The notes under the pieces: generated by a model
Told to the model about the DNA's origin: nothing
Databases searched by the model: none
Seen by the model: only the letters and a program-made list of their open reading frames with translations
Source of the DNA: Candidatus Parcubacteria bacterium
GTDB lineage: Bacteria > Patescibacteriota > Patescibacteriia > Patescibacteriales > UBA12075
NCBI GenBank assembly: GCA_023132155.1
Contig: JAGLYP010000009.1
Span: 1 to 57,819, forward strand
Direction of reading: 5' to 3'
DNA: 57,819 nucleotides
Made by a program: the position numbers and the translations under genes
Shown: piece by piece, positions 42,141 through 49,461 of the stretch
Numbering within the stretch: the first letter of the stretch is position 1
Layout: every line of letters starts with the position of its first letter

Positions 42141-42677
42141 ATGGCGAGAAACGCGCGTACAATTGATTACACTGAAGATTATTACAGAGGCTTTGCCGGA
42201 ATTTATTTTCGAAAAATCTTAAATACAATAATAAAACTCGGAAATTTAAAAAATGAAAAAGGCGTAATTCTTGATTTTGGCTGCGGCGTCGGGCACTTTA
42301 AAAAACTGCTGAAAAAAAATAATATCATCAATTATGATATTGAGCCGGAATTAACGGAAATTGACGATTATAAAAAATTAAAGCCTGAAAAAATAATTTT
42401 ATCCGGAGTATTGGAACATTTATATTTAGAAGAAATTAAAAAACTGCTGGATGAATTTATTTTAATGAACAAAAACACGGAACTGCTTGTGTACCTGCCT
42501 ACGGAAAATCGGGTCTCAAAAATCGCCATGCGCTTGGCAGGGCAAAAAAACGCGCATGATGACCATGTTTCAAAATATAGGGATATTAATAAAATATTGG
42601 AAGAAAAATTTTCATTAAAAAAACAAAAATATATTTTCGCGCGCATGGCGCAAATCAGCTATTATGCTAAAAAATAA
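42141..42677 (+). CDS. Class I SAM-dependent methyltransferase
   Basis: A 178-residue protein from ATG 42141, one base after the stop of the membrane protein. The SAM-binding motif I is VILDFGCGVGHFKKLL, and YDIEPEL follows as the acidic end of strand 2; LSGVLEHLYLEEI is the post-motif segment. It is of the small sugar- or lipid-methylating type, with no DNA-recognition domain. It overlaps the next gene by 14 bases and probably methylates a glycan of this cluster. Confidence 0.85.
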   Translation: MARNARTIDYTEDYYRGFAGIYFRKILNTIIKLGNLKNEKGVILDFGCGVGHFKKLLKKNNIINYDIEPELTEIDDYKKLKPEKIILSGVLEHLYLEEIKKLLDEFILMNKNTELLVYLPTENRVSKIAMRLAGQKNAHDDHVSKYRDINKILEEKFSLKKQKYIFARMAQISYYAKK

Positions 42678-43422
42678 TCATCATAAAAATCAACCGCTTT
42701 TTGAGCCGGAATTATCCGTGGTAATTCTTTGTTATACCATGGAAAAAGAAATATTTAATTTTGTTAACAAAGTTAAGGCTGACTTTAGAAATAATGATAT
42801 TAATGATTATGAATTAATTTTAGTCGCCAATTTTTTAAAAAACAGCAATGACTCAACCCCGAAATACGCGGAACAAATCGCCCAAGAAAATAAAAATATA
42901 AAATGTGTTTGCAAAGTTAAAAAAGGCATGATGGGCTGGGACATGAAAAGCGGATTTAAAAAAACAGGCGGCAAATTTATTGCCGTAATTGACGGCGATG
43001 GGCAAATGCCGATTAAAGACTTGCTTAGAGTTTTTAAAAAAATTAAAACCAATGATTTTGAAATTGTTAAAACCTACCGCTTAACGCGCGGCGACGGTAT
43101 TTGGCGAAAAATAATTTCAACTGTTTATAATTTAATTTTTAATTTATTCTTCCCCGGATTAAAAGCCAAAGACATAAATTCCAAACCGAAAATTTTTACG
43201 CGAAATTTTTACGACAAGCTTGATTTAAAATCAAATGACTGGTTTATTGACGCGGAAATTATGATTAACGTCCGCCGCTTAAAAGCAAAAATCGCGGAAA
43301 TTCCCACTGAGTTTCTCGGACTTTGCGGTAAAAGAAAATCCTTTGTGCGTCTTCCGGCAGTATTTGAATTTATTAAAAATTTGGTTTTATTCAGAATTAA
43401 AGAATTTTTATACACACGCTAA
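42664..43422 (+). CDS. Glycosyltransferase family 2
   Basis: A 252-residue GT-A protein. ELSVVILCYTMEKEI marks the nucleotide-binding start, FIAVIDGDGQMPIKDL carries the DxD metal motif (DGDG), and WFIDAEIMI with EIPTEFLG fits the polyprenyl-phosphate-type (dolichol-phosphate mannosyltransferase-like) branch. It lacks C-terminal membrane helices. The gene overlaps the end of the methyltransferase. The likely product is a lipid-linked sugar used by the GT-C-like membrane protein. Confidence 0.87.
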   Translation: MLKNNHHKNQPLFEPELSVVILCYTMEKEIFNFVNKVKADFRNNDINDYELILVANFLKNSNDSTPKYAEQIAQENKNIKCVCKVKKGMMGWDMKSGFKKTGGKFIAVIDGDGQMPIKDLLRVFKKIKTNDFEIVKTYRLTRGDGIWRKIISTVYNLIFNLFFPGLKAKDINSKPKIFTRNFYDKLDLKSNDWFIDAEIMINVRRLKAKIAEIPTEFLGLCGKRKSFVRLPAVFEFIKNLVLFRIKEFLYTR

Positions 43423-43425
43423 TTT

Positions 43426-43460
43426 TGTCGCGTGTTACGTGACGAGTGATACGTGATATA
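43426..43460. repeat. Repeat of the GTCGCGTGTTACGTG family
   Basis: TTGTCGCGTGTTACGTGACGAG and GATACGTGAT occur here in the gap before the epimerase gene. The words CGCGTGTT and TTACGTG recur at 6826-6876 and 51074-51137. Confidence 0.5.
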
Positions 43461-43467
43461 TGAAAAC

Positions 43468-44331
43468 ATGAAAATATTAATTACCGGCGCTAGCGGCGGG
43501 ATTGGAAAAATTTTAATAAAAAAATTAATTAAAGCCGGTTTTGACGATTTGGCTGTTTTGAGCAGAGGGCAATTCCAGTTTGAAAAAACAGAAAAGCTTA
43601 AAATTAAAACCGGAAATCTAAACGATTTTAACAGCCTTGATAAAGCGCTTAAAAATATAGATGTTGTAATGCACTTGGCGGGCGTTACCCATACAAACAA
43701 AACAAAAAAATATTTTCAAATTAATACGGAAGGCACAAAAAATCTGCTTCAAGCGGCGGAAAAAAACTTTGTTAAAAAATTTATTTTCATCAGCTCGCGC
43801 GCGGCCTCCCAAACAGGCGGAGCTTACGCTTATTCAAAATTTTTAGCCGAACAAATGGTAAAAAAATACAAACACGATTGGATAATATTAAAGCCTGCCG
43901 AGATTTACGGAGCCAAAAACGATGAGGTTATTCAAAAACTTATTAATAAAATAAAAAAATCCTATTTTATTCCCGTGCCCGGAAAAGGCGATTCTGAATT
44001 AAGCCCTGTTTTCGTTGATGATGTTGTCGCGGCGATAATCAATTCCATTCAAAGTGAAAAAAATAACACCAGCTATATTTTAGCCGGCGCTGACAGTTTT
44101 TCTTATAAAAATTTGGTTAATCTGATCGCGCGCGCTTATAATAAAAAAATAAAAATTATTTATATCCCGCTTTTTATCTTAAAAATTGCCGCTCTAATTT
44201 TTCCGCGCCTCTTGGTTAAAGACCAGATTCCGCGCCTGCTTGTAAAAAAATCCGATGACATTGGCTTGGCGCGCGAATATCTTAATTTTAAGCCGCGGGG
44301 TTTTGGGAAGGGGATTAAAAATTTGGAATAG
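43468..44331 (+). CDS. NAD-dependent epimerase/dehydratase (extended SDR)
   Basis: A 287-residue protein from MKILITGASGGIGKIL (ATG 43468; a GTG five codons earlier lies in a repeat). The NAD site is TGASGGIG; the catalytic YxxxK is YAYSKFLAEQ, preceded by FIFISSRAASQ; SPVFVDDVVAAIIN is the sugar-binding segment. It belongs to the group of UDP-sugar epimerases and related reductases. It closes the glycan cluster. The substrate is unknown. Confidence 0.85.
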   Translation: MKILITGASGGIGKILIKKLIKAGFDDLAVLSRGQFQFEKTEKLKIKTGNLNDFNSLDKALKNIDVVMHLAGVTHTNKTKKYFQINTEGTKNLLQAAEKNFVKKFIFISSRAASQTGGAYAYSKFLAEQMVKKYKHDWIILKPAEIYGAKNDEVIQKLINKIKKSYFIPVPGKGDSELSPVFVDDVVAAIINSIQSEKNNTSYILAGADSFSYKNLVNLIARAYNKKIKIIYIPLFILKIAALIFPRLLVKDQIPRLLVKKSDDIGLAREYLNFKPRGFGKGIKNLE

Positions 44332-44339
44332 CTTTTTAA

Positions 44340-45233
44340 TTAAAAATTGCGAAAAATTTTCGCGTTCATTATAGCTCCAACAACCTCGTCAAACAACTCC
44401 CTAATATCCTCATCTATCTCAATAACCGGCTTCATCTCCACCAAAGCTTTAACAAAATTTTTATTAAAAGGCAATTTGCCGATAATTTTTATTTTTCGCG
44501 TTTCAGCAAACTCTTCAATTCTTTGGCAATATTTTTTGTTAATATCAAATTTATTAATTATTATTCCTTTATCGCTGTTAAAATGATTAACAACCGCAAG
44601 CGCTCTTTTCATGTCAGACAAGCTGGCAGGCGTCGGTTCAACTACTAAAACAGCGTAATCGCTTCCTGAAACAGAAGCGATCACGGGACAGCCAATGCCG
44701 GCCGCCGAGTCAACCAGCATAATATCCGCGTCAGCGGATATATTTTTGGCCTTTTCCTTAACCTTGTTAACCAATTTTCCGGATCCGGATTCGCCGATAT
44801 TCAACTGGGACGAAGCCAATTTAAAGCCATATTTTGTTTTAACATAGCCGATTTTAGCGTTATTGATTTTTTTTAAAATTATCGCGCCTTCCGGACAAAC
44901 AATTTTACAAGCGCCGCAGCCCTCGCAGCCGAATTCTTTTAAACTCGGCTTGTTTTTTACCCAATCAATAGCCTTAAAATAACAAATATCAAAACATTTT
45001 TTACAAGACACGCATTTCTTTAAATCAAACACGGCTTTTTCATTTGTGGAAATATTTTCCCACTCTAAAAAAAATTTTCTTTCAATTCCAAAAACCAAAG
45101 CCAAATTAGGCGCGTCAACATCGCAGTCCGCTAATACGATTTTATGTTTTTTTGCCAATAAAATTCCCAAAGAAGCGGCAATACTGCTTTTGCCAACACC
45201 GCCCTTGCCGGAAAGAATTGTTATTTGTTTCAT
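44340..45233 (-). CDS. MinD/Mrp-type P-loop ATPase with two [4Fe-4S] ferredoxin motifs (second of pair)
   Basis: A 297-residue ATPase with deviant Walker A SGKGGVGKSSIAASLG and an inserted ferredoxin domain. CVSCKKCFDIC and CEGCGACKIVC are two C-x2-C-x2-C-x3-C clusters. Further family marks are LADCDVDAPNLALVFG and VDSAAGIGCPVIASV. This layout is that of the MinD-superfamily proteins ORP3/ORP4 in the Desulfovibrio orange-protein complex. Its start overlaps the stop of the paralog upstream by four bases. It is the last gene of the operon. Confidence 0.9.
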   Translation of the reverse strand: MKQITILSGKGGVGKSSIAASLGILLAKKHKIVLADCDVDAPNLALVFGIERKFFLEWENISTNEKAVFDLKKCVSCKKCFDICYFKAIDWVKNKPSLKEFGCEGCGACKIVCPEGAIILKKINNAKIGYVKTKYGFKLASSQLNIGESGSGKLVNKVKEKAKNISADADIMLVDSAAGIGCPVIASVSGSDYAVLVVEPTPASLSDMKRALAVVNHFNSDKGIIINKFDINKKYCQRIEEFAETRKIKIIGKLPFNKNFVKALVEMKPVIEIDEDIRELFDEVVGAIMNAKIFRNF

Positions 45234-46075
45234 TTATTTATTAAAATATTTTTTATACTCTCATTTTGAATCGGTTCGCCTTTAGCGTATTTTCGCGCGA
45301 TGGTTTTAGAATATGGGATTTCAACAGCGACTTTTATCTGTAATTTCTCAGCTAAATCATAAATCAGATTTTTATCGCCGATATCCGCGCGATTTAAAAT
45401 TATTTCTGTTTTAATATTCAATTTTTTTAAAAGTTGTAAAATCAATTCAAGGTCGTGCCTGCCCAAAGGCGTTGGTTCTGTTACGGCAAAGGCGCGATCG
45501 CACATTTCCAAAGCGGCGATTACCGGACAGTGGATGCCGGCGGCCGTATCAATAATTATATAATCATAATTTTTTTTGATTTTTTTTATTATGATATTTA
45601 ATTCATTTACCACAAACTCGGAAATGGGCTCATTGGTTTTTAATTCGCCTGATAAAAGATCAATATTATAATTTTCCCCTTTGTAAATTTCGCCGATTGC
45701 TTTTTTGCTCCAGCTAATCGCGTTTTGAGGGCATGTTAAAACACAGGCGCCGCAGCCATTGCATTGTTCGCTTGTAAAAATCGGATTTTTATTTTTAATT
45801 GATACAATCGCGTTTGTCTTGCAAACCGTTCCGCATAGGCCGCATTGGACGCACATATCAAAATCCCATTTCGGGACTCTTTGTTCAACTGTTTGCAATT
45901 TTTTTCTTTTAACGCTTAGAAGCAAATGATCATTGGGGCAGTCCGCGTCAGCGTCAACTAAGAGAACCTTAAAATCCTTAGCCAATTCATAAGCCAAGGA
46001 TGAGCAAACAGTTGATTTGCCGGTACCGCCTTTGCCGCCGGTAACGCCGATTATTCGCGCTTGTTTATTTGCCAT
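45230..46075 (-). CDS. MinD/Mrp-type P-loop ATPase with two [4Fe-4S] ferredoxin motifs (first of pair)
   Basis: A 281-residue paralog of the next gene, from MANKQARIIGVTGGKGGTGK (ATG 46075; the frame extends six codons further). Cluster ligands are CVQCGLCGTVC and CNGCGACVLTC. VDADADCPNDHLLL and IDTAAGIHCPVIAAL match the sister. Two such ATPases in tandem are usual in ORP-like clusters, where they may form a heterodimer that uses ATP to assemble or position a metal-cluster complex. It is five bases from the stop of the NifX-like gene. Confidence 0.9.
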   Translation of the reverse strand: MANKQARIIGVTGGKGGTGKSTVCSSLAYELAKDFKVLLVDADADCPNDHLLLSVKRKKLQTVEQRVPKWDFDMCVQCGLCGTVCKTNAIVSIKNKNPIFTSEQCNGCGACVLTCPQNAISWSKKAIGEIYKGENYNIDLLSGELKTNEPISEFVVNELNIIIKKIKKNYDYIIIDTAAGIHCPVIAALEMCDRAFAVTEPTPLGRHDLELILQLLKKLNIKTEIILNRADIGDKNLIYDLAEKLQIKVAVEIPYSKTIARKYAKGEPIQNESIKNILINK

Positions 46076-46080
46076 AAATT

Positions 46081-46428
46081 TTAATGCCCGCAATCGTTTT
46101 TTAAATCTTCTAAATTTTCAACATTTTCAATTACCTCTTTTAAAATTTTATACGGGCCGGTTTTTAATTTTATATTTTTTTCCTTAAAAAGCATTATCGC
46201 CCTTTGTCCTATGTCCCGCGCGAATACGATTTCCGGATCAGCGCTTTCTATAATTTGCTCAACAGGGCTTTTTTGCGAATTATCATGGTCTAATTTATTT
46301 TCCTTGATTATTAATTCTTTTGTATCCGCGTTATACAAGCCAAAATAAGGCGCGTGGCCGAAATGAAGAGAAATTTCCGAATTTTCTCCATTATCATTCA
46401 ACAGCGGAATAAAAATCTTTTGAGGCAT
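46081..46428 (-). CDS. NifX/NifB-family metal-cluster-binding protein, copy 2
   Basis: A 115-residue protein of the dinitrogenase iron-molybdenum cofactor domain family: KIFIPLLNDNGENSEISLHFG near the start (last part split here), AHAPYFGLYN-like SLHFGHAPYFGLYNADT, PEIVFARDIGQRAIMLF and a C-terminal CGH. The first segment aligns with the sister gene 11 bases upstream. In Desulfovibrio the ORP protein of this fold carries a Mo-Cu-S cluster. The metal bound here is unknown. There are no nitrogenase genes in the window. Confidence 0.85.
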   Translation of the reverse strand: MPQKIFIPLLNDNGENSEISLHFGHAPYFGLYNADTKELIIKENKLDHDNSQKSPVEQIIESADPEIVFARDIGQRAIMLFKEKNIKLKTGPYKILKEVIENVENLEDLKNDCGH

Positions 46429-46439
46429 ATCTTTGAATT

Positions 46440-46787
46440 TTATAAATAATTTTTTATATATTCTTCAACAACTGATTTAACAATTCCGGATTTCTTTACT
46501 ATTTTAATATCTAATTTTTCCAAAACACCTGCCGCTTTCGGCCCGATGTTTTGCGCGATCAATATATCCGCTCCCAATTTTCCAACCTGCTCTGCCGCGC
46601 TAATTCCGGCGCCGCCGCTCTGGCTTGCTCCGCTGTTTTGAACGACTTCCGTATTTAATATTTCTTTATTCTGTATCGTAAACAGCGTAAAATGTCCGCA
46701 GCGCCCAAAGCGGGAATCTATTTCCGCGTTTATGCCTTTATCGCTCGTGGCCGCGCAAATTTTTATAACTTTATTTTCTTGGTTCAT
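46440..46787 (-). CDS. NifX/NifB-family metal-cluster-binding protein, copy 1
   Basis: A 115-residue protein with IKICAATSDKGINAEIDSRF, GRCGHFTLF, GGAGISAAEQVGKLGADILI, AQNIGPKAAGVLEKL, the characteristic NifX-like fold. The GRC cysteine and its histidine are candidate metal ligands. Copy 2 has GH but not the cysteine at this site, so the two probably bind different things. It starts five bases after the DUF134 stop. Confidence 0.88.
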   Translation of the reverse strand: MNQENKVIKICAATSDKGINAEIDSRFGRCGHFTLFTIQNKEILNTEVVQNSGASQSGGAGISAAEQVGKLGADILIAQNIGPKAAGVLEKLDIKIVKKSGIVKSVVEEYIKNYL

Positions 46788-46792
46788 ATTTT

Positions 46793-47083
46793 TTATTCAT
46801 TAATAATTTTAATTGCTTTGCCTTCCGTTAAGGCAACAGCGATTTTTTGATAAGCGGATGACAGAATCCTCTGCAGGGTTGCCGGCGAAGTTTTCATTTT
46901 TTCCGCGCATTCGCGCTGATCTAAATTTTTTATATTTTTCAAGCGAATTGCTTCCATCTCTTCTTTTTTTAATTCCACAACTTCCAAAACACTCATAGGC
47001 ACGCCCTGCGGCTTAAAATAATTTATTTTAGGATTAAAATATATTCTCCTTTTTAGGCGCGGGCGCCCTATTCTGTTTCGCAT
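46793..47083 (-). CDS. DUF134/UPF0251-family DNA-binding protein
   Basis: A 96-residue protein. It opens RIGRPRLKRRIYFNPKINYF (RPR and KxR words typical of UPF0251), then KKEEMEAIRLKNIKNLDQRE and a helix-turn-helix of sigma-factor-region-4 type (CAEKMKTSPATLQRILSSAY). It may regulate the operon it is in, where a dyad overlaps the promoter. The gene is 70 bp after the DUF5320 stop and five bases before the NifX-like gene. Confidence 0.85.
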   Translation of the reverse strand: MRNRIGRPRLKRRIYFNPKINYFKPQGVPMSVLEVVELKKEEMEAIRLKNIKNLDQRECAEKMKTSPATLQRILSSAYQKIAVALTEGKAIKIINE

Positions 47084-47153
47084 ATTTTTTTGATTTTTAA
47101 GCCCAAGGCTTAAATTAACAAGTCTTTCGCGGATTTACAGGCCGGGTTCATCT

Positions 47154-47339
47154 TTACTTCTTGATTTCCGAATTATTATCGGTATTTCTGCCTAAACCGC
47201 GGCCTATTGGCTTGCCTCGTCCGCGGCCTAAGCCTAAGCCTCTTCCGTTTCCTCTTGGAGTTCCATCTCCGCAAGGACCTAAACCTCTGCCGGTTTTAGG
47301 TCCTTTCCCTTCCGGACCTGTTCCATTTCTATATGGCAT
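47154..47339 (-). CDS. DUF5320-like glycine-rich small protein
   Basis: A 61-residue protein from ATG 47339 (eight bases after GGGAGGTG; a GTG three codons earlier overlaps that site). It starts MPYRNGTGPEGKGPKTGRGL with GPCGDGTPRG following, the exact pattern of the DUF5320 family. The remainder is a Gly/Arg/Lys repeat. Such genes occur beside NifX-like and MinD-like genes in many anaerobes. It is the first gene of the operon. Function unknown. Confidence 0.88.
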   Translation of the reverse strand: MPYRNGTGPEGKGPKTGRGLGPCGDGTPRGNGRGLGLGRGRGKPIGRGLGRNTDNNSEIKK

Positions 47340-47424
47340 ATTTATCACCTCCCTTTCTAGTTTTATATTATTATATTATATAAAATATATAATAAAGCAT
47401 AATTCTTAAAATTGGATTAATTTT

Positions 47425-47478
47425 GAATATATGCTTATTATTATTTATGAGTATATACCCATTTTAAATTTTTGTCAA
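47425..47478 (-). promoter_or_regulatory. Promoter and dyad operator of the ORP-like operon
   Basis: On the minus strand TTGACA (47473-47478), exactly 17 bp, and TATACT (47450-47455). An imperfect dyad centred near 47441 (GAATATATGCTTATTA and TATTTATGAGTATATAC, 47425-47458; 9 of 16 pairs match) covers the -10 box and start region. This is where a repressor would bind. A leader of about 100 nt follows. Confidence 0.65.
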
Positions 47479-47538
47479 GAGAAATAATAAATAGCTAGCT
47501 TATAAGAAAAAACAGGGCAAAGCGTAAAAATGAACTGC

Positions 47539-47563
47539 AGGAACAGGGCAGTACCCTGTTCCT
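47539..47563. repeat. Short palindromic repeat, second copy
   Basis: Arms AGGAACAGGG and CCCTGTTCCT around CAGTA, like the copy at 145-170. The last two bases belong to the stop codon of the next gene (TAG at 47562-47564). Confidence 0.7.
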
Positions 47564-47810
47564 ACTTATACAATTTAATCACCGGCCCTAAAACCCAAGA
47601 CATAAAACCGCCGATTATATTTGCCGCGAATAATACGCCGATAAAAACAATTGCCATGCCTAATAATTTATAGCCCATGCGAGTTCCGCCGGAAGTTGGC
47701 AGATGCGCCTCAAACCAAGTTATTCTGCCAAAATTATTTAAAAACCATTCAGTCTTGGCAATAAACGCAAAACCGACAGCCATAATAATTAACCCGATAA
47801 TAATATTCAT
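47562..47810 (-). CDS. Small membrane protein, two helices, unknown
   Basis: An 82-residue protein with helices at about 3-20 (IIIGLIIMAVGFAFIAKTEW) and 49-75 (LLGMAIVFIGVLFAANIIGG), and a polar linker with NNFGRITWFEAHLPTSGG. The N-terminus follows an inside-out pattern. No family name can be given with confidence. The stop codon lies in a palindromic repeat. Confidence 0.6.
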   Translation of the reverse strand: MNIIIGLIIMAVGFAFIAKTEWFLNNFGRITWFEAHLPTSGGTRMGYKLLGMAIVFIGVLFAANIIGGFMSWVLGPVIKLYK

Positions 47811-47920
47811 AAATAATATATAAAATATTTCTTTTTAGCTTTCTTGCGGTTATACACAATTCGTAATTCGTAATTCGCTTGTACTCGCTTGACGGGTGTA
47901 ATTGATAATTCGCAATTGAT

Positions 47921-49372
47921 TTATCTAATATAATTCAAAGGATTCTTTTTGGCACCATTAATAATAATTTCAAAATGGATATGCGAGCCGGTAGACCAGC
48001 CGGTTGAACCCATTGCGGCGATTGTCTGGCCTTTTGTAACGGTATTGCCTTTTTTTACGTAAAATTTTGAGCAATGAGCATATCTGGTTTTCTTGCCGCC
48101 GCCGTGATTAATTACAATTTGGTTTCCATAACCGGTCCCCCAGCCAGCGACTTCTACCGTTCCGGCATCAGCCGCGTAAAGCGGGGTGCCGGTTCTATTG
48201 GCAATATCCAAACCATGATGGCGCCAGGAATAATACTGCGTAATTCTCTTGCCGATTGTCGGCCAATTCATTTTGTTGCCCACAACCGGCTTCGCGCTCG
48301 GTGCCTTAACAATATTTTTAATCGCTTCAAAACCGGTATATGTTGTCGGCTTATAAGAAGAATAAATCGCCTTTTTCGCTCCCGGTATAATTAATTTTTG
48401 CCCAATCTTTAATGAATTATTCTCTAATTTATTAACTGATGCTATTTTTTCTCCTTCAATGTTATACTGCCTGGCAACCTTGCTTATGCTATCGCCGCTT
48501 TTAATTTTATAAGTGATCCCGCTCATCGGCAGAATATCCAAATTATCGCCCGGCCTGATTATGCTATAAGCGCTTAAATTATTTTCCCATAAAATCGTGC
48601 TAACGCTTATTCCGTAATTTTGCGCGATTGTGCTGACACTATCGCCCGGCTGTACTTTATGCGTAATAATTTTTTCTCTATCTCTTTTGGTAATTTTTGT
48701 TTCCGCTATTTCCGGCCTGACAATTGACGCGCCGTTTTTAATTATTTGTAAAAACTCATCTTCTTCTTCCGTATGATTTTCCATAACCACTCGCTGTTGA
48801 GCTTTAAAACTTCCCAAATTATCAAGATAGCTTTGCTGCGTAGGGGAAATTATCGCTTCCCTGTCAAACGTTTCTACGATTAATTGCTCGTCCGCGATAT
48901 TATTAACGCTAAACTCCGGATTAATCAAGCTTGCCAATATGGTTTTATGCGCCAAGTCCGTTAAGCCGCCTGCCTCGGTTCTGGTTGAAAGATTGATAAA
49001 TAGCAACAGAAAAGTAATAACTACGACTAATACATGAACAAGCCGCTGATTAAACATAAAGGAAAAAAAATTCCTGCCGATTTTATTCCAGCCTAATTTT
49101 CTAAATAATGACCTTTGCGCGCAATAAGCTTTTATAATTATTTTATAAAAAAGTACGCGGAAAATAAAATATAAAGGCTTAAATATGGCAAAAACAAAAA
49201 AAAGGCTTAAAAAGTTCTTTAAATAAGCCGCTAATTTCACGCCTTGAATGATTACGATAGCCGATATATTTAAAATGGCCTTCCATTTACTCTGTTTCCG
49301 GCGCTGTCGCGTGTTTTTATACTGATAATATTTTATATGTTTATTTTTATAATTATCTATATTATACTCCAA
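47921..49372 (-). CDS. LysM-M23 murein hydrolase, membrane-anchored
   Basis: Up to 483 residues. Membrane helices lie at about 32-75 and 112-128, a linker follows, then two LysM motifs (HKVQPGDSVSTIAQNYGISV, YKIKSGDSISKVARQYNIEG), and a C-terminal M23 peptidase with SWRHHGLDIA, GYGNQIVINHGGG and GWSTGSHIHFEI. It would hydrolyse peptidoglycan peptides outside the cell. The start is uncertain: the frame opens with TTG at 49372, and a good promoter (TTGCAT, 18 bp, TATAAT at 49361-49366) lies over the first codons, so a downstream start such as GTG 49237 is possible. The basic stretch between would then be lost. Confidence 0.88.
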   Translation of the reverse strand: MEYNIDNYKNKHIKYYQYKNTRQRRKQSKWKAILNISAIVIIQGVKLAAYLKNFLSLFFVFAIFKPLYFIFRVLFYKIIIKAYCAQRSLFRKLGWNKIGRNFFSFMFNQRLVHVLVVVITFLLLFINLSTRTEAGGLTDLAHKTILASLINPEFSVNNIADEQLIVETFDREAIISPTQQSYLDNLGSFKAQQRVVMENHTEEEDEFLQIIKNGASIVRPEIAETKITKRDREKIITHKVQPGDSVSTIAQNYGISVSTILWENNLSAYSIIRPGDNLDILPMSGITYKIKSGDSISKVARQYNIEGEKIASVNKLENNSLKIGQKLIIPGAKKAIYSSYKPTTYTGFEAIKNIVKAPSAKPVVGNKMNWPTIGKRITQYYSWRHHGLDIANRTGTPLYAADAGTVEVAGWGTGYGNQIVINHGGGKKTRYAHCSKFYVKKGNTVTKGQTIAAMGSTGWSTGSHIHFEIIINGAKKNPLNYIR

Positions 49373-49392
49373 ACCGGTATTTTAATGCAAAT

Positions 49393-49432
49393 TTAAAACC
49401 CCGATTTTTATTAAGTCAATCGGGGTTTTGTA
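49393..49432. terminator. Bidirectional terminator after the MYG1-like gene
   Basis: AAAACCCCGATT and AATCGGGGTTTT pair around TTTATTAAGTC. The flanking A and T runs give U-runs on both strands; the minus-strand gene at 49462 ends 30 bp upstream. Confidence 0.8.
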
Positions 49433-49461
49433 TATTAATTTATACATTAATTAATGGTTGT

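Noticed and set aside
44340-46075. Nitrogenase iron protein (NifH) genes
   Set aside because: The P-loop fits, but the two ferredoxin inserts and lack of NifH cluster ligands show MinD/Mrp-type proteins.
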